Source: Hondaea fermentalgiana
Taxonomy: Eukaryota; Sar; Bigyra; Thraustochytrida; Thraustochytriidae
Length of the DNA stretch: 63,390 bases
Direction: 5' to 3'
Assembly: GCA_014084085.1 (NCBI GenBank)
Contig: NPFB01000097.1
Location: forward strand, 1-63,390
Below are positions 9,719-19,808 of this stretch, piece by piece. Every line of letters starts with the position of its first letter. Position 1 is the first letter of the stretch. The notes beneath the pieces were generated by a model. That model ran no database searches. It saw only the letters and a program-made list of their open reading frames with translations, and had not been told where the DNA came from. Both the position numbers and the translations under genes were made by a program.

Positions 9719-11627
9719 ATGCGACGCATGACGCTCTTCTTTCCGCCCAGCCCCCCTTTCCTCACGCAAGCCTGTGGACCGATCATTTACCACCTTGACC
9801 ATTGATTGATGCGCGTGAAGATTATAGCGCAATGCACCCCTTGCCTGACTGCAAGAGAGGACCCGATCTGCACACAACCTTGACCAAACTATACTATAAC
9901 CCTGAAAAAGAAAAAAAGTTTTGAAAGTAGCCTATGACGCAAAGGCAAAAGCCAGAACAGTCGTGATCTGCTCCGCTCGCACGGCCAGATTCGTACAACG
10001 TATACGTCTGCTAGTGGACAAGGGGACCTTGGGCTGGATCTTGTACTTATTGAACAAGCGATTGTTGGACGGATTTCTTTTGAGCTTATGACGTGCCAGT
10101 TCAGCAAGAGGTGCAGGGAGGTGAGCGAATGACTGTACGATAAGATCGAGACGCTAACCGACGCGAATCTTGATCTTTGCCTTTGCGGATCTTAATTATG
10201 GCCCTTGCGGATCTAGATCACTGACCTTGCGTCTTCACAGGCGTAAGACAAGTGTCTCTGAGAAAGGGGATTTGCAATGTTTACTCTTGTAAAGCACGCT
10301 CTGTCGCTGTCGTGGGCGTAGGCTACTTGTTACCCGAAAATGAGATTGGAAGGTACTAGACTTTCCTGAATCTGCGCTTGGAGGTGAGGCTCGAATCAAA
10401 CGAAATCATGTTTGCCTTGGCATACTAACCTGAAGGATTGAGGCTTGATGCGAAAAAATTCCGCATTGGCTCTTTTCTTTGCTCAAAAGAGGTGGTGTTA
10501 CCTTGTGACTGCTTGTTGCTGCCCCGTGCTAGCTGCTCGTTGGTCGGTGGCCATCGCCTCCTGGCTGCAGTTGAGCTTTGCTTTGGGCTCCTTTTCGGCC
10601 AAGGGGCGAGCAAGGTATAGGCTCTGTATAGTGGAATTCTTATCATTCGATGCTTCCAGAAACTGGCTGGCTTTCTTGCGATGGCCACGAAAAGTGTTGC
10701 TTCTCCTGCTTTTAAAAATTCTTCACACTTTCTACACACCAGGGACGCTCGTGGTTCGCGCGCGCGCGAGGTAGGCCGGCATCGTCGACGCCATCGTTCG
10801 AAGCAGCAGCAATATGCAGGTGACATGCTCGATGGAGGTGTGAATCGTGTGTCGAGCCTGCGAGTGGGATCGCATGGGCGAGCTCGCAGCGCGCCGATCA
10901 CGATTGTTGAGTCTACTTGTCTGTTTGCTAGCTGCCTCTCAGCCTATTTTTCAAAGGTGGGTGGGTGGTTCGTGGAATGAGTAGAATTGTGCAGACTCTT
11001 GCTTGCGTGTGTGTGTGCCTGCTTGCAAGCTGGCAAGCTAGCTTGCTAGTTGACTTGTGCACTAAAATGTAACAGTAAATAATAAAATAATGAAAAATGA
11101 TGCGTAAGGAGTCAGAGTGAGTGCTGCAGTGGCTGTGTGCGAAGACCAACGTCTGGCCACCTCTCTGGACAGCAGTGACAAGGCCTCAGACAAAGCTAGC
11201 AAATCTCGATTTTCGGCTTTATAGTAATTGAAACTTTGAAAGAGGTTAGAACGGCCAATTCGGGTGGGTGTGGTTCTCGTTCAAGTATGCAAGCCAGCTT
11301 GCCAGCTTACTTGTCAGGCTTTTATACTTGCCTGGCGCGATTAAAAACTTCAACTTCACGCTCCACCAGTCACGGGGTCTCTCACTTGCCAATTCTGGGT
11401 GAATGTGATGGAATGTCGAGCGAGCAGGGCTAGCATCGTGCGAGCAAACCCGCAACGGAGCAGGCCCCTCGACAAGTAGAGGCCTAACCCAACCCTCCCT
11501 CCCCCTCTCCTCTTCGAGGCCTCTGGCAAGAGCCAAGCGACCAAGCGACCAGCAGAGGAAGGCGCAGAGGCCCGCGCGGAGGCACGCAGAGCGGCGCAGA
11601 GCGAGCAACGAGACGCGAGGGGAGAAG
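9719..11627. other. Intergenic between family copies A and B
   Basis: About 1.9 kb with no supported gene. It includes repeated GATCTTGATC/TTGCGGATCT-like phrases (about 10140-10230) and CTTGC/AGCTTGC-type repeats (about 11000-11050). The right end just before 11628 is rich in GAGGCC/GCGGAG and probably holds the copy B promoter. Confidence 0.45.
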
Positions 11628-12149
11628 ATGAGTCTTCGCAAGTCTCTCTCCAGAGCGCTGCGGGCGTCGGGCGCACAAGACTCATCGGTGTCCCCACGGA
11701 ATAGGGGAACTTGGCGCGATACGCGGGACGAGCGAGACGCCGAGGGCATGACCGATGACGAGGAGATTCGAGAGGAAATCGAGGAGGAGACACCGGAGGA
11801 TCTCGACCCAGAGGCGCAAAGGCAAGAAGATGTTGCGCTGCGCGCCAAGGTGCACAAGAGCTGCAAACAAGGGACGCCATACCTTGCGGCACTCGAATTT
11901 TCCAACGCAGCTCGGGCATCACAGGTGCTGCGGACTGTTGACGAGGACCTCGAGGCTGTGCTGCAGATCCAACATGACATTGAACGTATTCAAGCGAGTA
12001 CGCTTCGTCGTAAGAAAAAGAACGCCAAATCAAAGAGCACGGAGCGCAAGAAAGGGTCGCCGACACCCCTGATTATGCGCATGAAGACCTCGCTGCGCAG
12101 GCAAAAGAGCTCGGCTCCTTCCGTACCTGGGCAGATGCCAGAGCTTTGA
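11628..12149 (+). CDS. Small basic-acidic-basic protein, family copy B
   Basis: 173-residue paralog of copies A and C; function unknown. N-terminus MSLRKSLSRALRASG is nearly superimposable on copy A. An acidic stretch (about 41-68) precedes the shared core YLAALEFSNAARASQVLRTV, then a short acidic DEDLEAV and an amphipathic segment (IQHDIERIQ) running into a strongly basic tail (LRRKKK, then RMKTSLRRQK). No membrane segment or signal peptide. The core differs enough from copies A and C to indicate an old duplication. The intronless frame and shared strand are consistent with tandem duplication. Confidence 0.7.
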   Translation: MSLRKSLSRALRASGAQDSSVSPRNRGTWRDTRDERDAEGMTDDEEIREEIEEETPEDLDPEAQRQEDVALRAKVHKSCKQGTPYLAALEFSNAARASQVLRTVDEDLEAVLQIQHDIERIQASTLRRKKKNAKSKSTERKKGSPTPLIMRMKTSLRRQKSSAPSVPGQMPEL

Positions 12150-13156
12150 AGAGTTGGCTTTTTCTCTTTCAGCTTCGAGGAAGCATTTCTTTTTGAATTT
12201 GAAGAAAGCGTCGCGCTTTCAGCTTCTCAAAGAGCCTATTTTTTGCGCTTCAAGCAAGCATCACGTTTTGGGCTTCGGAGAAGCATTACTTTCCCGCACA
12301 CAGTCAGCGATCATTGTGGATGCGAGCGATTGACTGTGTCATTGTATATTTGAGCACGAGATGGCAAAAGTTTTGTCTGTGTTGGACTCTTTGCAGAAGC
12401 AAGGCTTTTTGCGTCTTGATAAGAAATCGTTGTTTTTGTTGTTGTTGTCGATTTGGTGTATGACTGATTTTTCGTGTTCAACGACAGGACAGGAGCGCTA
12501 CTTGAGGCGTTCGCCTATCTGACTATTTGCAAAAAGACAAGCGAGCAAGTGCGCACACATTGAGACGAAGCAAAATCGTCAGAGGCTCAATCACGCCCTT
12601 GACGAGGAGATATTATCGATGCAAGCACAAGGGCGTCGCGAAGACGAAGGACCGAAACTGCGACTTAAGGACTTCAATCCGAAACGAGCGCAACCCGAAA
12701 TGAGCGTAACCCTATCTGGGGCCTTGCTTCGGAGCTTCAAGCTGCGTTTCGCTGCCATGCCGTTCGACAAGTCCGCTTAGCCGAAACGAGAGGCCCGAGT
12801 AAGACGCTTTCTTGGAAAGGAAAAGGAAGAAGAAGGGAAAGAAGTAAGCAAGTAAATAGACTCAAAACGGCCAACCATGCACTCATTCAGACTCCTGTGT
12901 CAAGTGGCCGTGAACCTTTCTCCTGCGCCTTTGACAGCAGCCTTTAGGAAAGCCTCTGGCGCGTGGTCGGAGCGTGCGAGAGCACTTTTAGAAAGCCCTG
13001 AACGAACGCTTCGCACTGTCCCGGCACGCGCACGCGAGCGAGGGATTGCACTTGTGCAACGGTGCAGCGCCAGCCATAAGAAAGAGCGTGAAGGCCGGGG
13101 CTTCCAAAGGAAAGAGGGGGACAGCAAAAAGGGGCCTGGTGAATGCAGGCTTGCCT

Positions 13157-13170
13157 CCCCCCCCCCCCCC
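13157..13170 (+). repeat. Poly-C homopolymer (14 C)
   Basis: Uninterrupted 14-base C run within the intergenic spacer. Confidence 0.9.
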
Positions 13171-14195
13171 TTCTAAAAATAAGCAACCTTTGTCACCGCA
13201 CAGTCCAATACATATCAGAACCGGCCTGTTCGTCTCTGACTCTCCGATGCATGGATTAACAGTATAATAAGCATGATTGGTTGCGTTGTTCTTCTACTGT
13301 CTTCAGAAGCTGGCTATAGCTGGCTAGGTAGCTGCGGGTGCAGCGCCAAAGTTCGCGCGGCGGGCCGAGCCATCGTGCCAGCAGCCAGACTGGGCCAGAC
13401 CAGGCCAGACCAGGCTAGAGCTCAGCGTCTTTGTCCCGTGCGACATTGCACTGCGCTGCACAGCGCTGTACTGCGCTGGACTGGTTTTTTAGGTCGTGCC
13501 ACGCCGCATGCTTTGCGACACCCTTGTCGTCCGCGCAGCACTGCGCTGCACTTCTCTGCACTGTTCTGCTCTGCTCTGCACACGCAGCATTCGCTTGCTG
13601 ACTGTGCTGCTAGTATGAGCTGGGCCTTCCTCGTCCTCGTCATCAGCCAGGTGCCCTTGCCTCGTTGGTGCTTCACCTTGCTAGTGCTTGCTTGCCTGCA
13701 GCCAGGTGCATGCTATCGTAGTATACATTCTTTTCCGTGCACACATGCTACACCTTAACCCCCACACCAACACCGCGCCTCGCGATGCATCTGCCAGCCC
13801 GGCCGAGAATGCGAGAGGTTTCACTGGCAGCAGGCAGAAAGGCCGAGACGGCGACCGCCCTACCCGGCCCGCCGCACGCTGCCGCGCGCGGGACGGGTCT
13901 CGGAGGGGAAAAAGGGCCCGCCGGGCTGTCAGGCCCGCCCCTGTGCCCCTCCCTTTCGTCCCGGAAGAACGAGACTCTCTCTTCCAACTCAGCCCCGTTC
14001 TCCCTTGCTTGTCCCCGCCTTTACAGACCCCGCCACACCGCCACAGCTGCGGGCTGGTGTGGGCGGCCCGCGTAGAGACGGTCGCCTCCGGTCACTCTGC
14101 CTTCAGCCAGCCACATCTCCACACCTACCAGCTGCAGCTGCATTCATCAAGGCTCTCCATTCATTTATCCATTCATTGTCGTTTCATACATTCAC

Positions 14196-14225
14196 ATTCA
14201 TCCATCCATCCATCCATCCATCCGT
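14196..14225 (+). repeat. (ATCC)n tetranucleotide repeat
   Basis: About seven ATCC units, preceded by looser CATT/TCAT phrases from about 14140. Confidence 0.8.
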
Positions 14226-15447
14226 TCGTTCATGTCCGGGTCATTCACCTTCAATTCTGGCCCGCCCAGAATCGCTGCACCCTACCCGCCCCTCGCGAAG
14301 TGCGCGCCTCAGGAGACGAGACGAGACGAGACGAGACGAGGCGAGGCAAGCCCGGCTAGAGAGAGCTCGGGGCGCGCGCGGCAGCGGCCAGCGGGCCCTC
14401 GGAGGGAGTACGGGCCGGAGCGAGGAAGACCCGCCACTGCGCGCACCGGCGTGTTTTGAGGCGCGTCCACCAGCGGCCACGGCAGAAAGTAATTACGCGG
14501 GCAATCCATAGCTGCGGGCACATATAACGAGATTGCGCCGTCTGCGGGAGCTTGACTCAGGTGCCACTTCGGCCCAGCCCCACACCTCCGGCCGATCCGT
14601 GACTGCCTGGCTTGAAAAGGAAAGGAAAGGAAAGGAAAGGAACGGGGGGGGGGGAAGAAAGGAGAAAAGCAGGGAACGGGAAGAGAGAGAAAATTTTCGC
14701 GATTTACCAGGCGGTCTCGATCCTGGCGGCGGAACCACGGTGGCGGATGTATGTATACCACCCCTACTACCTGCATTCACTTCTCCTTGGGGCAGTGGCA
14801 GGCTACGCGCCTCGCCACCCACACCGCTGCTGTCGCCGCGCAGAGAGGCTCTGGCCAAGTCGCCTGCCGCGTGTCCGGTGGCTGGTCGCGGTCGATGCGG
14901 CGATTTCACTCTCTTTGCACATCCAGGTGTGGGGCGCGCGGCAACCGCGTCTCTGCCTGCCTGCTCTCCATCCTGTCTCTTGCCTGCTAGCTGCAGCTGC
15001 AGCTGCTGCCTGCTCCGTTGCCCGCTCCGCTTTCGCCCGGCCGTTCAGTCACTCTCCTCGTGCGGGCAGCACAGGCAGGTGCCCGCCCTCCCGCCCGCCT
15101 GCCGTGGGCGTGAGTGACCAGACTAGGCAAGACTAGACTAGACCAGACTAGACTAACTGTAACAACAGTAAACTCGCAAGTCCTTCGCTCGCTGGTCGCT
15201 CGCTCTGCGCCGCCGCGCTTTCCTTTTTTCTTTCCTTTCCTTTCCTTTCCTCCCTCCGTCCTCGCCCTCCCTGCCAGCCAGCCTGCCAGCCAGCCGCGCC
15301 GGCCGCGGCCCGAGAAGCCGCCCGGGCCCCGCTTTTCCCATGGCGCGTGTTTTACGCCCGCCCGTCCGCCGCCTCGCCTCGCCTCGCCGCCGCGAGGTCC
15401 AAGCGCAGCCCGTGCCGCCCTTCCTCTGCACTGTCCCGCCCGCAAGC

Positions 15448-15492
<45 letters not shown>
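15448..15492 (+). repeat. (GCA)15 trinucleotide repeat
   Basis: Fifteen uninterrupted GCA units in the spacer upstream of family copy C. This is the second long CWG-type tract of the window, the other being at 9111. Confidence 0.9.
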
Positions 15493-15493
<1 letters not shown>

Positions 15494-15955
15494 GCGCAAG
15501 CGTAAACTTCGTAAACGTCCGGCCCGCGGCCCCGCGCCGATCATGTCGATCGATCTCGCCGCAGAAGTTCAAGTTGCCTGGCGCGACTCACTCGCAGCGG
15601 CCCATCGTGCCAGCGGCACGAGCTGCAGCGCGTGCCCTGCCGCCCCGACAAGTTCGTTAGGGCTCTCTCTCCACGCGGTCAGGATCCGCGTCGCCTCTTG
15701 GCCTTGCAGCGGTAGCGGCAACAGACAGAGAGCCTCCATGGCCAGCTGCAGCCCGGTTCGCGCCCGGCGCCTCCCTGCGACCATTGGCCGTGGTGGGCGG
15801 GCGCCTGGGTAGCGACCGACCTCCGGCTCCTTTCTCAAGTCGTGCGGCCGTCACGTCCAGCCAGCTGCCAATGGCTGCTGGCTGCTGCAGCCAGCCAGCG
15901 AAGTTTCGCAGCTTGGGCGCGCCTGCGTCGCTTCGACAGAGGAGTGGCAGAAAAG

Positions 15956-15992
15956 AAGCAAAGCAAAGCAAAGCAAAGCAAAGCAAAGCAAA
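15956..15992 (+). repeat. (AAGCA)7 pentanucleotide repeat
   Basis: Seven near-perfect AAGCA units in the same spacer. Confidence 0.9.
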
Positions 15993-17103
15993 GAGACGGA
16001 CACGGGCTGTTCCTACTCCTCGCGAAAGTCTGCCGCTGCACGCGCCGCAGAAGTGCAGGCAGTGCAGCAGCCTCGGCACGCCTGCCACACCACGGGCAGC
16101 GAGCTCTACTTCCGGCCGGAATCAGAAGCCGTGCGGCGGCGTGTTGCCTCGCCTTGCCTTCTCGCGCCTCGCCTGCCCTGCCCCGGGGCGCCTGCTCGGC
16201 CCGCGTTGGTTGGTTGGTCATTACGTAGTGACGGGAGGGAGGTGCGGATCCCGCCCGCCGCCGCTCATGGAGAGCGGCAGAAGCAAGTTGCGGGGACGCT
16301 GTGGGGCTTACGCTGGCCACTGGCGGGGACACCCCTCGCCGTACCGCCGCCTCGGCCAATGGGATGGCATCGCGTCGCATCGACCGCGGCGTCGCATCGC
16401 GCCTCGACACCGCTATACCCTCGACTCGGCGCGGGCCGAGGATGTACGTACGCGGCGTTCACGGGCGCCCGGGAGGCGGTGCAGCGTGCACAAGCCAGCC
16501 AAGCACGCGAGCGCTCTTCACACCGCCGCTCTCCCCCCCCCCTTGTCCCCGACCGTCCGCGCGCGTACGTAACGCATGCACACGCGCACACGCGCCCACG
16601 CACGCCTGCGTCCGCGTCTGCCCCTCCGCCTTCGCAGCCGGCCAGCCGGGCCGCCTTGGCTCCTCCGGGCCGACCGCGGCCCGCGACCGCGCGCGCTGCC
16701 TCGCCGCCCCCCCTCTCGGCGGCCAGCCTGCCTGCTCGCCGACCGCGCCGCCTGCTCGCCGGCCTCCCTCCCGCACCTCCCGCGGGCCGCTTGGCGATGC
16801 TCGAAAGAGCGAGCGCGGGCCTGCCGCCTCGTCTTGACCAGCCAGTCTCTTGGGGCGGCCGCAGGAAGGGGGCGGCGCGCAGGAAGAAGCGGCCGAGCTG
16901 CGAGCCAACCAGCCAGCTCTGAGGTAAGCAAACCACGAGCCTGCCTGCTTGGCTGCTTGCTTCTAGGGCTGCAGCCAGCGCTTGCTACCTTGCTGCTCGG
17001 AGGCACGCACACTCGGGCGAGACCGCGAGCAAAACCCAATCGCTCGGCAGGACGAGAGCTCTCGAGACACAAGACCCCCCTCACCTGTTTCCCCCTTGCC
17101 AGC

Positions 17104-17655
17104 ATGTCGCAGTCGGAGAAGAGCGTGCGCAAGCTGTCGCTGGCAAGGCTGGGCAGGAGCTTGGCGCTCTCGGCCGGCAGCAGGAGGTCCGCGTCCTCCA
17201 AGGCGTCCTCGGACGCCTCCTCGAGGGCCACCGGCCCGTCCAAGGTGGACCTCGACGACGTCTACGACCCCAAGGCCGAGGAGTTTCAATACGAGAACCA
17301 CCGCTTCGAGGAGGCCGACGAGGACGACGAGGCAGAACAAACGCCCGAGATGGACGACGAGCAAGATGGCAAGCCGCAACGAAAGAAAACTGGCGTCGAG
17401 AGGGAGACGGCCGAGTTCCTCGCAGAGCTCGAGTTCGCCGAGACGCCGCGGCCTTCGGCCGTCTTGCGCAGCTTTGAGGACGATCTTGAGGGCAATCTCG
17501 AGCTGGACTTTCACATTGAGCGTCTAAAGAAAGCTTCCGAGCGCAGCGAGAAGAAAAAGAAGAAGAAGCAGCAGATGCAAGCAGCCACCATGCGTGGACC
17601 AATTCGAGGCGGCACTTCGCTGCGTCGAGTCAAAAAGGCGGTCGGCCTCGAATAA
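17104..17655 (+). CDS. Small basic-acidic-basic protein, family copy C
   Basis: 183-residue paralog of copies A and B; unknown function. The N-terminus is basic (SVRKLSLARLGRSLALS), then a Ser-rich basic stretch, then an acidic segment (about 48-97). The shared core is FLAELEFAETPRPSAVLRSF followed by EDDLEGNLELDFHIERLKK and a long Lys-rich tail (seven-residue KKKKKKQ-type run), ending in TSLRRVKKAVGLE. The frame is open upstream to 16576, but ATG 17104 is chosen because the downstream sequence aligns with the starts of copies A and B, while the upstream translation is repeat-derived. It has the clearest version of the core, including the conserved LEF and VLRS. Confidence 0.7.
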   Translation: MSQSEKSVRKLSLARLGRSLALSAGSRRSASSKASSDASSRATGPSKVDLDDVYDPKAEEFQYENHRFEEADEDDEAEQTPEMDDEQDGKPQRKKTGVERETAEFLAELEFAETPRPSAVLRSFEDDLEGNLELDFHIERLKKASERSEKKKKKKQQMQAATMRGPIRGGTSLRRVKKAVGLE

Positions 17656-18476
17656 TCGTCGCTTCTTTTCCTGCTTCCTTTACGATATTGGCGACGGCCC
17701 ACTCCCTCCATTCCACCCTCTGCCAGCCAACCACGCGCATGCTCTCACTCCCTCACACACGCACATACACACACACACACACTGCCACGCACATGCGTTT
17801 TGACTCTTGTATTCTTTTCTTAAATGTTCTCATGTTGTGTTCCTACTCAAAGCAAGCTTGTTTCCTGTAAGTGCCTTGTTATCGTACTCGTCGAAACAGA
17901 TGCAGAGACTTGGCCTTGATCAACCAACTTCAATTGTGTCTCCTCCTCTTGACGAGAAAATTCTGACTTGAGTCGCCACTTGACTGCGAGCATCAGATTC
18001 CTTTGCCTTTTCTGATGCAGTGCGTCAAAGCCTGTCTTTGAAGTCGTTTGTGTAAGTCGATTGGCTGCCCCACAGAACAAAGTCCACATCGCAGACATTC
18101 CCCAAGAGCCAAGTCTGGACATATCAACGTTCTGAGCAAAGTCCCCAATGCCATTCGCTCCAAGCCAAGGCAAGACGAATCAATGTTTCTCGTTCTCGAG
18201 AAGAAAAATAAAATGATGCTTGCTCGATCAAGTTTTGTATAGAAAAAAAGGACGCAAAGGATCTAAACAAAACAAAAGGTTTTCCGCACTTTCTTTCACC
18301 TCCAGTCGTCCAACAAAAAAGTACGCGTGAACATTGAACATGGATTGATGGTAGATTGAAGACTCAATTCCCACTCATTTTTGCAAGAAAATAAAGATTC
18401 GGGTCTCAACGGCTCGGAACCGGGCCATTAACGAGAAGAACGAATGTGCGTGCGCACACGCACATTAGGATTTGAC
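17656..18476. other. Convergent intergenic region
   Basis: About 820 bp between the stop of family copy C and the stop of the minus-strand gene at 18477. It contains an (AC)n stretch (about 17760-17785) and several A-rich 3'UTR-like tracts. No gene supported. Confidence 0.5.
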
Positions 18477-18887
18477 TTAAGTCGAGTATCCGGCAACATT
18501 CTGCTTGTCAAAGGTCGCGACTTTGGGACGCTGGGCAGACTTGGGTCGCTCCGGCTCGCGGTACTCAACGCCCAATTTTTCGCAAAACTCCTCGCGATCC
18601 TCCTTGTACTTGAAAAGTTTGGCGACACCGGCGTCGGCAAATTCTTCGAGAGCGTCTTCCGGGATGCTCGCGACGATGACCACGCTGGCATCCAGTTTGC
18701 TCTGCGAGTCGTGGCACGCGCCAACGATGGCAATGGCTTGGTCCACGGTGAGAGCAAAATTGTCGACAATGTTTTTGATGAGCCGTGCGCGATCGCGCTC
18801 GCTCGCCTGCCGCGTCACCTGGCCCAGCTTTTGCTCAAACATGCCGTCCTCGAGAGGCACGCGCTCCTTCACCTCTGCTTCCGCCAT
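18477..18887 (-). CDS. Small DUF4476-like protein
   Basis: 136-residue soluble protein from the Met at 18887. The frame is open further to 19064, but those residues are low-complexity Gly/Arg, so the internal Met is preferred. Two helical half-repeats are visible: one with MFEQKLGQVTRQ...RARLIKNIV and one with LTVDQAIAIVGACHDSQSKLDASVVIVASI, followed by KLFKYKEDREEFCEKLG. The pattern 'x-T-x-x-Q-x-x-x-I ... D-S-x-x-K-L' and 'F-K-x-x-x-D' resembles the DUF4476 domain. This is a low-certainty match and the function is unknown. It is divergent from the aminotransferase gene at 19809. Confidence 0.55.
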   Translation of the reverse strand: MAEAEVKERVPLEDGMFEQKLGQVTRQASERDRARLIKNIVDNFALTVDQAIAIVGACHDSQSKLDASVVIVASIPEDALEEFADAGVAKLFKYKEDREEFCEKLGVEYREPERPKSAQRPKVATFDKQNVAGYST

Positions 18888-19808
18888 CGTTGCTGGAGAT
18901 GTGCCTGATTTACCGTCTCCCCAAAACCGCCCGCTTCGCTTCAAGCTCGGATCCTGGTCCAGCGCTTCTGCCCTGCCGCCGCCACCGCCGCCGCCGCGAC
19001 TGCTCGCTCGCGCTGCTCTCGCACGCCCGGACGCTCGCACTCTGCCGCTGCCGGCCCCTCGCACACTCGCTCATCTTGGACGCGCCCGGCCGGGCGGTGC
19101 ACCCGGGGACCCTCCGCGTACGGGTGCACACCATTTGGGGGTTACGTTGCAAGTCTTGCCGCTTCCTCTCCTTTTTTTCGTATATGTACTCCTAGGGTCT
19201 CCTGCAGATCTCCCCCGAATCTGACCTCCTCAGCACTCGTACCACGCCCCTCCCTTTCCCCTTCGCTCCCTACCGCTGCCCTCGCTTGAGGGGGTCCCTC
19301 TGCGACTCTTGGCCACCCCTTCGCTGTTCTGGCCGCCTCGGGATCTCGGGCATCGCAGCGTCATTCCCCGAGGACCCGGACGCGAGCGAGCAAGCGACCG
19401 CGATCCGTAGCAGCAAGCGAGCGAGCGAGCAAGCAACAGCTCCCTCCCTTCTCCTGCCTGTCTGCCTGTCTGTCTGCCTTTCTGTCTGTCGTGCTTGCGT
19501 GCGTGCGTGCGTGCGCGGATCTATAGTATCTATCTTTCTGGGTCCGCCGCTGGCCTGGGATTCCTATCCTCTTATCCTCTTATCCTCTTATCATCCTCTT
19601 CTCTGCTCCTTCCTTCCTCGCGCCTCGGGCCTCCCGAAAGATTATTCCGAGCAGGGTCTGCGCGGCCGCGCGGCAAAGACGCATTGCGGCGCGCAGGCAG
19701 GCAAGAAGGCACGCACGCAGGCACGAGCTCGACACGCAAGCGGCGGAAGACACGCCACGCTACGCCACGCCAGCGACGACGAGGAGGAGAATAAGACAAG
19801 TAAGCAAG
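18888..19808. promoter_or_regulatory. Divergent promoter region
   Basis: About 920 bp between the divergent starts at 18887 and 19809. It is GC-rich with GCCGCC runs (about 18975-18995), CTGT/CTGC and GCGT short repeats (19455-19515) and a TCCTCTTA tandem (about 19566-19590). No core element is identified. The leader just before ATG 19809 is purine-rich (AAGTAAGCAAG). Confidence 0.4.

Larger units (their letters stand above)
12150..17103. other. Long simple-sequence GC-rich spacer between family copies B and C
   Basis: About 5 kb with no supported gene. The first part (12150-12450) repeats TTTCAGCTTC/GCTTC-AAG-AAGCAT phrases. From about 13.3 kb the DNA is dominated by CTGCACTG, CATC, AGACG, AAAGG, CCAG and GCA microsatellites and C/G homopolymers. 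The many long open frames lack family motifs and change composition with each repeat block. Unspliced non-coding RNA cannot be excluded. Confidence 0.5.

Noticed and set aside
14196..14225. CRISPR-like regular repeats (here and in other microsatellite arrays)
   Set aside because: No unique spacers; these are pure microsatellites in a eukaryotic genome.
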